Of a DNA stretch of 32,845 bases, positions 14,030-21,223 are shown one piece after another (the first letter of the stretch is position 1; each line of letters begins with the position of its first letter). The notes under the pieces are model-generated. The model searched no databases and had not been told where the DNA came from. It saw nothing but the letters and a program-made list of their open reading frames with translations. The stretch is from Mycobacterium persicum (GTDB lineage: Bacteria; Actinomycetota; Actinomycetes; Mycobacteriales; Mycobacteriaceae). The stretch lies in the NCBI RefSeq assembly GCF_002086675.1, contig NZ_MVIF01000067.1, forward strand, positions 1 through 32,845, written 5' to 3'. The position numbers and the translations under genes were made by a program.

Positions 14030-14595
14030 CCGCAGAGAAAACGTCGGTCGAGGAGACTGTGGAGGCCGACCCGGCCTCGCCGAGCGATGGCGTCCGGCGC
14101 GCACGGCCGAAGCGCCGCAAGGTGATCGCTGCCCTGATGGCGTTGCTAGTGGCGGCCTCGCTGGCGCTGCTGGCAGGACTGTATTTCTCCTCCTACCGAC
14201 CGGACCGCGAAGTCGATGACCAGGCCGCCAAGTCGGCGGTCGCGGCGGCTACCGATGGCACCATCGCCATCCTGTCGTACTCTCCAGATACTCTGGAGCG
14301 CGATTTCTCTTCCGCGAGATCACATTTGACCGGCGACTTCTTGTCGTATTACGACCAGTTCACCCAACAGATCGTCGCACCGGCCGCCAAGCAGAAGTCG
14401 GTCAAGACGAGCGCGGTGGTGCTTCGCGCCGCCGTATCCGAATTGCATCCGGACTCGGCCGTCGTGCTGGTGTTCGTCAACCAAAGCACCCAGAGCGCCG
14501 ACCGGCCGGAGCCGACGTTGACGTCCAGCAGCGTCATGGTCAAGCTGACCAAAGCCGACGGGAAGTGGCTCATCTCATCGTTCGATCCGGTGTAG
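14026..14595 (+). CDS. Mce-associated membrane protein, second of the pair
   Basis: 189 aa, ATG 14026 overlapping the previous stop (ATGA). A short charged N-terminus (ARPKRRK) precedes one membrane helix at about 33-55 (VIAALMALLVAASLALLAGL). The outer domain has the NTF2/VirB8-like pattern of the family: AVAAATDGTIAILSYSPDTL, SSARSHLTGDFLSYYDQFTQ, and the last strand KADGKWLISSFDPV. It probably forms a heteromer with the upstream Mas protein at the inner membrane and assists an Mce transporter encoded elsewhere. The two proteins are diverged relatives, so this looks like an old duplication. Confidence 0.88.
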   Translation: MTAEKTSVEETVEADPASPSDGVRRARPKRRKVIAALMALLVAASLALLAGLYFSSYRPDREVDDQAAKSAVAAATDGTIAILSYSPDTLERDFSSARSHLTGDFLSYYDQFTQQIVAPAAKQKSVKTSAVVLRAAVSELHPDSAVVLVFVNQSTQSADRPEPTLTSSSVMVKLTKADGKWLISSFDPV

Positions 14596-14637
14596 GTCGG
14601 TGTAGATCGGGGGTCTGCGGGTGACGGGAATACGAGC

Positions 14638-15270
14638 ATGACCAATGAGATCCATTCGATGGTGATCGCGTCCGACTACCGGGTCCCGGATCCGAGCCGA
14701 GTGTGGCCGTTGTTGCAGCGCAAGAAGTCGGCGCTGGCCGCGATCGGAGCCCACCACGTTCTGGTCTATACCTCGACCCACGACTACGGCCGAGTCCTGG
14801 TGATGATCGGCGTGCACAGCCGCGAACCGATCGTGGAGCTGCTGCGCTCCCGGGTCTTCTTCGAATGGTTCGACGCGGCGGGCGTCGCGGACATCCCGGC
14901 GGTCTTCGCCGGCGAGATCGTGGACAGGTTCATTGCCGAGGCTCCGGCCGCGGGGGCCGCCGGCCGGGCACCGGGGGTCGTGGTGGCCGGAATCGCGTCG
15001 GTGGACGACGTGTCGACACTGACCGCCGAGGTCGGCCTTGCGATGGCGCGGTTCAGCGCCGCCGGCATCCGAAAGACGTGGGTTTTCCAGGCTTTCGACG
15101 ACGAGCACGAGGTCCTGATTCTGCAGGAATTCCCGGACGAAGGGCGCGCCCTGGAGTGGATCGACCATCCCGATGCCGCGGCCCAATGGATGGGCCGCGC
15201 CGGAGTGGGTGCCTACCCACCGCTGTTCGTCGGCCGGCTTTCGGAGATGATGCGGATCGAGACGGATTGA
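14638..15270 (+). CDS. Conserved protein with two tandem ABM-like halves, function unknown
   Basis: 210 aa from ATG 14638. Two halves of about 95 residues share a pattern. In the first, GAHHVLVYTSTHDYGRVLVM is followed by RVFFEWFDAAGVADIPAVFAG; in the second, GIRKTWVFQAFDDEHEVLIL is followed by WIDHPDAAAQWMGRAGVGAY and PPLFVGRLSE. Each half looks like a small alpha/beta (ferredoxin-like, ABM-type) domain, so the protein may mimic a dimer. I see no AMP-binding or ligase motif, although I recall relatives being labelled fatty-acid-CoA ligase in databases. The following gene is a Bfd-like ferredoxin 12 bp downstream, probably co-transcribed. The start lacks a strong ribosome site. Confidence 0.8.
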   Translation: MTNEIHSMVIASDYRVPDPSRVWPLLQRKKSALAAIGAHHVLVYTSTHDYGRVLVMIGVHSREPIVELLRSRVFFEWFDAAGVADIPAVFAGEIVDRFIAEAPAAGAAGRAPGVVVAGIASVDDVSTLTAEVGLAMARFSAAGIRKTWVFQAFDDEHEVLILQEFPDEGRALEWIDHPDAAAQWMGRAGVGAYPPLFVGRLSEMMRIETD

Positions 15271-15282
15271 GCGGATCGCTCG

Positions 15283-15480
15283 ATGTATGTCTGCCTGTGT
15301 AACGGCGTCACCAGCCAGATGGTGGCCGAGGCCGTTGCTGCCGGCGCCTCGACCACCAAGGATGTGGCCCAGGCCTGCGGAGCGGGCGCCGACTGCGGAC
15401 GATGCCGGCACACCATTCGCGCGATCCTTGGTGCTCGTCGAGGCGGTGCTGTCGCGGAGCGGACACCGCACCGGTCCTGA
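15283..15480 (+). CDS. Bacterioferritin-associated-ferredoxin-like [2Fe-2S] protein
   Basis: 65 aa from ATG 15283. Cysteines at 4, 6, 38 and 41 (MYVCLC and DCGRC) match exactly the ligand positions known for E. coli Bfd, so a [2Fe-2S] cluster is expected; Cys32 is an extra cysteine. Bfd delivers electrons to bacterioferritin to release stored iron. No bacterioferritin gene is in the window, so another partner is possible. It lies 12 bp after the tandem-ABM gene, and its stop is 1 nt from the end of the convergent kdc gene. The tail after about residue 52 is poorly conserved. Confidence 0.85.
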   Translation: MYVCLCNGVTSQMVAEAVAAGASTTKDVAQACGAGADCGRCRHTIRAILGARRGGAVAERTPHRS

Positions 15481-15481
15481 G

Positions 15482-17176
15482 TCAGCGGCGCGCGGTGCCG
15501 TCCGACGACGTGGGCGCGACGAGATCGCCGAGTAGGTGCGGGATTTCGAGCCGCGGCAGCACCGCCTCGACGAGCACCAAACGGTCCCGGTGCGCCGCGG
15601 CCGCGGTGAGCGCGTCATCGAGTTCGCCGTACGTCTGCGCCCGGAACGCCAGGTGATCGGCCACTCCCAGCGCGCTGGGGATGGCGGTCCAACTCCAGTC
15701 GACGATGTCGTTGTAGGGGGCCGTTTCGCCGTGTATCGCCCGTTCGATGGTGTAGCCGTCGTTGTTGACCACCACGATGACCGGCGACAGCCCCTCGCGG
15801 GAGAAGTTGCCGATCTCCTGGACGGTCAGTTGAGCGGCTCCGTCACCGATCAACAGCACCGTCCGGCGGTCGCGATGGGCCACCGCGGCCCCGAGCGCCG
15901 CCGGTAGCGTGTAACCGATTGAGCCCCAAAGGGGTTGACCGATGAAGGTGACGCCGTGCGGCAACCGGTGGTCCGCCATGCCGTAGAACGAGGTGCCCTG
16001 CTCGGCCAGCACCACGTTGCCGGGCGTGAGCGCGTCGTTGACCCGGTCCCACAGCATCCGCTGGGTCAGCGGGTCGTCGCGCCGCGGCGTCGGCGGCGGC
16101 CGGTGGTCATCCGGCGCCGGCACGGGGGGTGAGCATATCCCGCGCCCCGCCAGGATCTCGGCCAGCGCGCGCAGCGCGGCGCTCATCTCTAGCGGCGCGA
16201 ACACCTCACCGGCGACGGTGCATTGGTACTGGCCGATGTCGATGGTGCGCGCCGGATCGATCCGCTGGCTGAAGAACCCACTGACCATGTCGGTGAACAC
16301 CACCCCGGCCGTCACCAGCACCGGAGCCTGCTCGATCGCCGCACGCACCCGCTCCGCGCTGGCGGCTCCGGCATAGATGCCCAGAAAGTTGGGAGAACTC
16401 TCGTCGAGCAGGCTCTTGCCCCACATCAGCGTGGCATGCGGCACCACATCGGCGGCCAGCAACGCCTCCAGCTCGCCGACCGCCCGCAACCGATGAACCA
16501 GCAAGTCGGCCAGCACGGTGAGCTGGTGCTCGCCGATCAGTGCGGCAGCGGCTTCGGTGAACAGCGACAGCGCGCGCGGGCTGGTGCCGCCGCCGTATCG
16601 GGGGAGGGGGGCGCTGGGCGCTTCGGTGGGGAAGCGGGCCACGTCGGTGGACAACAGTAGGTATCCGGGCCGCTTCTGCTCCCGCACCTCGCACAGCACC
16701 CGATCGATCTCCCGGCATGCCGTTGCCGGCATGAGATTGGCTTGGGCGCAAGTGATTTCGCGGCTGATCCGAAAGAAGTGCTCGAAGTCCCCGTCGCCGA
16801 GCGAATGGTGCAGCGCCCGGCGGGTGCCCTGGGCGTCTTTGGAGGGGCCGCCGACGATGTGGACCACCGGCACATGCTCGGCGTAACTGCCCGCGATCGC
16901 ATTGGCCGCCGACAGTTCTCCGACACCGAATGTCGTTACCACCGCCGACATTCCGCGCAACCGCCCGTAACCGTCGGCGGCATAGCCGGCGTTGAGCTCG
17001 TTGGCGTTGCCCACCCACCGGATGGCTGGATGGGCCACGATATGGTCGAGGAACTCCAGGTTGTAGTCGCCGGGCACGCCGAAGATTTCGGAAACGCCGA
17101 GTTCGGCGAGGCGGTCCAGCAGGTAGTCGCCGACGGTGTATACGGGTTCGTTGGGGCCAGCCGCACGATCGGTCAC
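15482..17176 (-). CDS. kdc: Alpha-keto-acid decarboxylase (ThDP-dependent)
   Basis: 564 aa from GTG 17176, chosen because it gives near the family length (M. tuberculosis Rv0853c, about 560 aa) and because TACCGT lies 7 nt upstream, the layout of a leaderless mRNA; the frame stays open to 17341. Pyruvate/indolepyruvate decarboxylase family: YTVGDYLLDRLAELG begins the fold, the catalytic Glu is in NANELNAGYAADGYGR (E60), the His pair is in RRALHHSLGDGDF (H123-H124), and the ThDP/Mg motif runs from GDGAAQL to NNDGYT in the last third. It decarboxylates branched-chain and aromatic 2-keto acids to aldehydes. Cytosolic. Divergent from an SRPBCC gene across 64 bp. High confidence in orthology from sequence recall and gene order. 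Confidence 0.95.
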   Translation of the reverse strand: MTDRAAGPNEPVYTVGDYLLDRLAELGVSEIFGVPGDYNLEFLDHIVAHPAIRWVGNANELNAGYAADGYGRLRGMSAVVTTFGVGELSAANAIAGSYAEHVPVVHIVGGPSKDAQGTRRALHHSLGDGDFEHFFRISREITCAQANLMPATACREIDRVLCEVREQKRPGYLLLSTDVARFPTEAPSAPLPRYGGGTSPRALSLFTEAAAALIGEHQLTVLADLLVHRLRAVGELEALLAADVVPHATLMWGKSLLDESSPNFLGIYAGAASAERVRAAIEQAPVLVTAGVVFTDMVSGFFSQRIDPARTIDIGQYQCTVAGEVFAPLEMSAALRALAEILAGRGICSPPVPAPDDHRPPPTPRRDDPLTQRMLWDRVNDALTPGNVVLAEQGTSFYGMADHRLPHGVTFIGQPLWGSIGYTLPAALGAAVAHRDRRTVLLIGDGAAQLTVQEIGNFSREGLSPVIVVVNNDGYTIERAIHGETAPYNDIVDWSWTAIPSALGVADHLAFRAQTYGELDDALTAAAAHRDRLVLVEAVLPRLEIPHLLGDLVAPTSSDGTARR

Positions 17177-17183
17177 GAAGACG

Positions 17184-17189
17184 ACGGTA
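17184..17189 (-). promoter_or_regulatory. Putative leaderless -10 box of kdc
   Basis: TACCGT on the minus strand, 7 nt before GTG 17176. No ribosome site is present. Confidence 0.5.
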
Positions 17190-17227
17190 CGCCGGGCGAA
17201 ACCATTCCCGCCGCGGCGCGGTCGCGC

Positions 17228-17233
17228 TATCGT
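17228..17233 (+). promoter_or_regulatory. Putative leaderless -10 box of the first SRPBCC gene
   Basis: TATCGT, 7 nt before ATG 17241. No ribosome site is present. Confidence 0.5.
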
Positions 17234-17240
17234 CGGCGCC

Positions 17241-17684
17241 ATGGCAGTCAAGGAATCCCGCGAAGTAGTCATCGAAGCAAGCCCCAAGGAAATCCTCGAC
17301 GTCGTCGCCGACATCGAGGCCATGCCCGAATGGTCCGACATCCATCAGAGCGCCGAAGTGCTCGAACGTCACGACGACGGCCGGCCGCGGCGAGCCCGGA
17401 TGAAAGTCAAGACCGCCGGAGTCACCGACGAAATCGTGCTCGCCTACAGCTGGCGCGACGACGGTGTCACCTGGACGCAGGAAAGCGGCAAGGCGTCGCG
17501 TAACCAAGAGGGCGGCTACACGCTCACCTCGGAGGGCGACAAGACCCGGACGAAGTTCGACCTGAGCCTGGACCCGCTGGTGCCGCTGCCCGGCTTCGTG
17601 ATCAAACGCGCCATCAAAGGGGTCATCGAGATCAATACCGACGGGCTGCGCAAGCGGGTGCTCAAGGTCAAGAAGGGCGGCTAG
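17241..17684 (+). CDS. SRPBCC (START/polyketide cyclase-like) family protein
   Basis: 147 aa from ATG 17241. The N-terminal strand SREVVIEASPKEILDVVADI and the WSDIHQSAEVLERHDDGRPRRARM stretch are typical of the SRPBCC helix-grip fold, which holds a hydrophobic ligand; the C-terminal helix LPGFVIKRAIKGVIEINTDG closes the cavity. I see no catalytic residues that would name a reaction. By position it corresponds to M. tuberculosis Rv0854. It is paralogous to the two SRPBCC genes downstream of far and lies 5 bp before far, so it is probably co-transcribed with that racemase. A role as lipid or acyl-CoA carrier is inference. Confidence 0.9.
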   Translation: MAVKESREVVIEASPKEILDVVADIEAMPEWSDIHQSAEVLERHDDGRPRRARMKVKTAGVTDEIVLAYSWRDDGVTWTQESGKASRNQEGGYTLTSEGDKTRTKFDLSLDPLVPLPGFVIKRAIKGVIEINTDGLRKRVLKVKKGG

Positions 17685-17689
17685 CCACC

Positions 17690-18769
17690 GTGACCGGCGG
17701 GGGACCCTTGGCGGGGGTGAAGGTCATCGAACTCGGCGGCATCGGACCGGGCCCCCATGCCGGGATGGTGCTGGCCGACCTGGGCGCCGATGTGGTGCGG
17801 GTGCGCCGTCCCGGCGGGTTGACCATGCCGTCCGAGGACCGGGATCTGCTGCATCGCGGGAAGCGGATCGTGGACCTGGATGTCAAGGCCCAGCCCGGTG
17901 CGTTGCTGGCGTTGGCCGCCAAGGCCGATGTGCTGCTGGACTGCTTTCGTCCCGGCACCTGCGAGCGGCTCGGCATCGGTCCCGACGACTGCGCGGCGGT
18001 CAATCCGCGACTGATCTTCGCGCGCATCACCGGCTGGGGACAGGACGGGCCGCTGGCATCGACGGCCGGCCACGACATCAACTACCTGTCGCAGACCGGT
18101 GCGTTGTCGGCGCTCGGCTACGCCGACCGGCCGCCGATGCCGCCGCTGAACCTGGTAGCCGACTTCGGCGGCGGCTCCATGCTGGTGCTGCTGGGCATCG
18201 TGGCCGCGCTGTATGAGCGGGAGCGGTCGGACAAGGGCCAGGTGATCGACGCCGCGATGGTCGACGGGGTCAGCGTGCTGGCCCAGATGATGTGGACCAT
18301 GAAGGCAATCGGGAGTTTGCGCGACGAACGCGAATCGTTCCTGCTCGACGGCGGCGCCCCGTTCTACCGTTGCTATGAAACGGCCGACGGCAAATATCTA
18401 GCGGTGGGCGCCATCGAGCCGCAGTTCTTCGCGGCGCTGCTGGCCGGGCTCGGCCTGACGGCCGACGACGTGTCGAACCAGCTCGACGTCGGCTCGTACC
18501 CGCGGATGCGCGACATCTTCGCCGAGCGGTTCGCCGGCCGGACCCGCGACGAGTGGACCGAGGTCTTCGCCGGCACCGACGCGTGTGTGACTCCGGTGCT
18601 GACCTGGAGCGAAGCGGCCGGCAACGCCCACCTGAGAGCCCGATCGACGGTGATCAACGTCGACGGTGTGGACCAGGCCGCACCCGCGCCGCGCTTCTCG
18701 CGCACCCCGGCCGGACCCGTCGCGGCACCGCCGGCAGCAACCACGCCGATCGACGAAATAAACTGGTAG
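17690..18769 (+). CDS. far: Fatty-acid-CoA racemase (CoA-transferase family III fold)
   Basis: 359 aa from GTG 17690, 5 bp after the SRPBCC stop. Alpha-methylacyl-CoA racemase-like: the N-terminal LAGVKVIELGGIGPGPHAGM, the phosphate-binding LDCFRPG, and the catalytic set of this family in place, His128 (TAGHDINYLS), Asp158 (LVADFGGG) and Glu243 (GAIEPQF). It interconverts (R)- and (S)-2-methylacyl-CoA so that methyl-branched chains can enter beta-oxidation. By gene order it corresponds to M. tuberculosis Rv0855 (far). The C-terminus (PAATTPIDEINW) ends before a 66-bp gap to the next SRPBCC gene. Confidence 0.93.
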   Translation: MTGGGPLAGVKVIELGGIGPGPHAGMVLADLGADVVRVRRPGGLTMPSEDRDLLHRGKRIVDLDVKAQPGALLALAAKADVLLDCFRPGTCERLGIGPDDCAAVNPRLIFARITGWGQDGPLASTAGHDINYLSQTGALSALGYADRPPMPPLNLVADFGGGSMLVLLGIVAALYERERSDKGQVIDAAMVDGVSVLAQMMWTMKAIGSLRDERESFLLDGGAPFYRCYETADGKYLAVGAIEPQFFAALLAGLGLTADDVSNQLDVGSYPRMRDIFAERFAGRTRDEWTEVFAGTDACVTPVLTWSEAAGNAHLRARSTVINVDGVDQAAPAPRFSRTPAGPVAAPPAATTPIDEINW

Positions 18770-18823
18770 TCACCTATTCTTTCGAATTGTCTCGAACACG
18801 TCCGCGAATAGGGCGGCGTTGCT

Positions 18824-18829
18824 AGCTTG
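18824..18829 (+). promoter_or_regulatory. Putative leaderless -10 box of the second SRPBCC gene
   Basis: TAGCTT, 6 nt before GTG 18836; part of a GCTARCTTG block also found before the next paralogue. Confidence 0.5.
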
Positions 18830-18835
18830 AGCTTG

Positions 18836-19291
18836 GTGGCCGTCAAAGCATCGCGGGAGATCATCATCGATGCGCCTCCGGAAGTGGTCATGGAGGCGCT
18901 GGCAGATGTGAGTGTGCTGACGTCCTGGTCACCGCTGCACAAACGGGTGGAAGTGATCGACTATTACCCGGATGGTCGCCCTCATCATGTGAAAGCCGTG
19001 GTCAAAATTCTAGGGCTGGTCGACAAGGAGATCCTGGAATATCACTGGGGCCCGGACTGGATGTGCTGGGATGCCGACCAGACTTTCCAGCAGCATGGCC
19101 AGCACATCGAGACCACCGTCAAGCCCGAAGGCGTCGACTCGTCACGCGTGCGGTTCGACATCACCGTCGAACCGGCCGGCCCGATTCCCGGCTTCATCGT
19201 CAAGCGGGCCAGCGAACACGTGCTGGATGCCGCGGCGAAAGGGCTGACCGAACTGATCAGCGGCCGCAGCAACCGGGATCCTCTGACATAG
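18836..19291 (+). CDS. SRPBCC family protein (tandem paralogue 1)
   Basis: 151 aa from GTG 18836 (then AVKASREIII). TTG 18827 and TTG 18833 are also in frame, but alignment with the next paralogue and a -10 box 6 nt upstream favour 18836. The protein carries IIIDAPPEVVMEALADV, WSPLHKRVEVIDYYPDGRPH, ILEYHWGPDWMCWDADQTF and VRFDITVEP: a helix-grip ligand-binding fold without a visible catalytic set. It aligns without gaps with the next gene over nearly its whole length. Corresponds by order to M. tuberculosis Rv0856. Role unknown; the lipid-metabolism neighbourhood suggests binding of a hydrophobic ligand. Confidence 0.9.
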   Translation: MAVKASREIIIDAPPEVVMEALADVSVLTSWSPLHKRVEVIDYYPDGRPHHVKAVVKILGLVDKEILEYHWGPDWMCWDADQTFQQHGQHIETTVKPEGVDSSRVRFDITVEPAGPIPGFIVKRASEHVLDAAAKGLTELISGRSNRDPLT

Positions 19292-19329
19292 TTCCGTTTC
19301 CGCCGCACCGCGAGCCGGCCCGTGGTTGC

Positions 19330-19335
19330 TAACTT
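19330..19335 (+). promoter_or_regulatory. Putative leaderless -10 box of the third SRPBCC gene
   Basis: TAACTT, 7 nt before GTG 19343. Confidence 0.5.
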
Positions 19336-19342
19336 GGTGGCA

Positions 19343-19783
19343 GTGGCTGTCCAAGCGTCGAGCGAAATCGTCATTGATGCGCCCCCTGAGGTGATCATGG
19401 AGGCGCTCGCCGACATGGACGCGGTGCCGTCATGGTCTTCGGTGCACAAGCGGGTCGAGGTCGTCGACACCCATCCCGACGGTCGACCGCACCACGTGAA
19501 GGTCACCGTCAAAGTGACCGGCATCGTGGACACCCAACTGCTCGAATACCACTGGGGGCCGGACTGGATGGTCTGGGACGCCCACAAGACCGCTCAGCAA
19601 CACGGGCAGCACGGCGAGTACAACCTGCGCCGCGAGGGCGAAGACAAGACCCGGGTACGGTTCACCCTCACGGTCGAGCCGTCGGCTCCGCTGCCCGAGT
19701 TCTGGATCAAGCGGGCACGCAAGAAGATCCTGCACGCCGCCCTCGAGGGACTGCGAAATCACATCATGGGCAAAACCGGATAG
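19343..19783 (+). CDS. SRPBCC family protein (tandem paralogue 2)
   Basis: 146 aa from GTG 19343; GTG 19337 and GTG 19322 are also in frame, but a TAACTT box 7 nt upstream and the start of the upstream paralogue favour 19343. It shares with paralogue 1 the blocks IDAPPEV(I/V)MEALAD, HKRVEV, PDGRPHHVK and LEYHWGPDWM, plus QQHGQH. It differs most in the C-terminal helix (LPEFWIKRARKKILHAALEG). Corresponds by order to M. tuberculosis Rv0857. Its last 20 bp overlap the end of dapC on the opposite strand. Function not known. Confidence 0.9.
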   Translation: MAVQASSEIVIDAPPEVIMEALADMDAVPSWSSVHKRVEVVDTHPDGRPHHVKVTVKVTGIVDTQLLEYHWGPDWMVWDAHKTAQQHGQHGEYNLRREGEDKTRVRFTLTVEPSAPLPEFWIKRARKKILHAALEGLRNHIMGKTG

Positions 19784-20954
19784 CCCCGTCGCGCAGTGTG
19801 GCAAGTCGTCTGATCGCCTCGTCGAGGGTGTCCTCGCGTTTGCAGAAGGCGAAGCGCACCAAGTGATTCCACAGGTCGGCGTGCTGCGCCGCGGGGTCGC
19901 AGAACGCCGACATCGGGATAGCGGCCACCCCCGCCTTCTCCGGCAGCGCCGCGCAGAATGCCGTGCTGTCGTGGTAGCCCAGCGGACGCGGGTCTGCGCA
20001 TACGAAGTAGGTGCCGTAGCTTTCGTGCACCTCGAAACCGATCTCGGTCAGTCCCGAGGCCAGCCGATCGCGTCTGGTCTGCAAAGAACTGCGCAGCGCG
20101 GCCACCCAGTCGTCCTCGCTGTCCAGCGCAACGGCCACCGCCGGCTGAAACGGCGCGCCGCCCACATAGCTCAGATACTGTTTGGCCGCGCGCACCCCGC
20201 CAATGAGTTGCGCAGGGCCGCAAGCCCATCCGATCTTCCAGCCGGTGCAGTTGAACATCTTGGCCGCGCTCGAGATCGTGATCGTCCGTCCGGCCATGCC
20301 GTCGAAACCGGCCAGCGGTTGGTGATCGTGGCCGTCAAACACCAAGTGCTCGTATACCTCGTCGGTGATCACCACAAGGTCCGCGGCCACCGCGATCTCC
20401 GCGATGGCCGCCAGCTCGGCCCGGCCCAGCACCGCGCCGGTCGGATTGTGCGGAGAATTGACGATCAACGCCCGGGTGCGCGGCGTCACCGCGCGTCGCA
20501 ACGCGTCGGCGTCCAGGGCAAAGCCGCGGCCGTCGGCCACCAGCGGCACGGAAACCCGATGCGCGCCGGCCATCGCCACCACCGGCGAGTAGGAGTCGTA
20601 GAACGGCTCGATAAGCAGCACCTCCGAGCCCGGCTCGACGAGGCCGAGCACGGACGCGGCAATGGCTTCGGTGGCCCCGACCGTGACCAGCACCTCGGTA
20701 TCCGGGTCGTACTCGATGCCGAAGTGGCGGTGGCGCTGCGCGGCGATGGCCTGCCGCAGGGACGCGACGCCTATCCCCGGCGGATATTGGTTGGCGCCGC
20801 CGGCGATGGCGTCTTGTGCGGCCTTGAGCATCGCCGGTGGCCCGTCCTCGTCGGGAAACCCCTGCCCGAGGTTCACCGCGCCAACACGGGCGGCCAGCGC
20901 CGACATCTCGGCGAACACCGTCGTCGCGTAGGGCTGCAGCCGCGACACCGTCAT
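19764..20954 (-). CDS. dapC: PLP-dependent aminotransferase, probable N-succinyldiaminopimelate aminotransferase
   Basis: 396 aa from ATG 20954 (MTVSRLQPYATTVFAEM), with TAAGCT 8 nt upstream, so probably leaderless; the frame stays open to 21032. Fold-type I aminotransferase: NLGQGFPDEDGP at the N-terminus, SPHNPTGAV (the Asn contacts PLP), TDEVYEHLVF, and the Schiff-base lysine K232 in SSAAKMFNCTGWKIGWA, matching the position I recall for M. tuberculosis DapC (Rv0858c). It transfers an amino group from glutamate to N-succinyl-2-amino-6-ketopimelate in the diaminopimelate/lysine branch that feeds peptidoglycan. Kynurenine-aminotransferase-like activity cannot be excluded from sequence. Divergent from fadA; its tail overlaps the convergent SRPBCC gene. 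Confidence 0.94.
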   Translation of the reverse strand: MTVSRLQPYATTVFAEMSALAARVGAVNLGQGFPDEDGPPAMLKAAQDAIAGGANQYPPGIGVASLRQAIAAQRHRHFGIEYDPDTEVLVTVGATEAIAASVLGLVEPGSEVLLIEPFYDSYSPVVAMAGAHRVSVPLVADGRGFALDADALRRAVTPRTRALIVNSPHNPTGAVLGRAELAAIAEIAVAADLVVITDEVYEHLVFDGHDHQPLAGFDGMAGRTITISSAAKMFNCTGWKIGWACGPAQLIGGVRAAKQYLSYVGGAPFQPAVAVALDSEDDWVAALRSSLQTRRDRLASGLTEIGFEVHESYGTYFVCADPRPLGYHDSTAFCAALPEKAGVAAIPMSAFCDPAAQHADLWNHLVRFAFCKREDTLDEAIRRLATLRDGAIRFCP

Positions 20955-20962
20955 GGCAGACG

Positions 20963-20968
20963 AGCTTA
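20963..20968 (-). promoter_or_regulatory. Putative leaderless -10 box of dapC
   Basis: TAAGCT on the minus strand, 8 nt before ATG 20954. Confidence 0.45.
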
Positions 20969-21124
20969 GGCGCAACAATGATGCCGAACGGCGGTGCGAC
21001 CGCTGACGGGCAGCCTCTATCGCATCTGCCACCTAGGCACTGTTGGACCCATTGACCCCTATGTGGCCGGTGCGACATCTGCGGTGCACATTTTCCACAA
21101 CTGCGCCGACCTGCAAACTCTTGA

Positions 21125-21140
21125 CCAACCAACAGGTTGG
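21125..21140. promoter_or_regulatory. CCAACC-aaca-GGTTGG dyad upstream of fadA-fadB
   Basis: A perfect 6-bp inverted repeat with a 4-nt spacer, 84 bp before the fadA start in the dapC/fadA divergent gap. Possible operator of the beta-oxidation operon; the regulator is unknown. Confidence 0.45.
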
Positions 21141-21223
21141 CCGAGGGCCCCTGTTAGTGTTCCCCTACTGGACCTAGTCTTGAAGACGGATCTAGCCCCC
21201 TTTCCCCCGAACAGGAAATCGAC

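Noticed and set aside
14638..15270. Fatty-acid-CoA ligase
   Set aside because: At 210 aa it lacks every adenylation motif; the two-half ABM-like pattern is a better reading.
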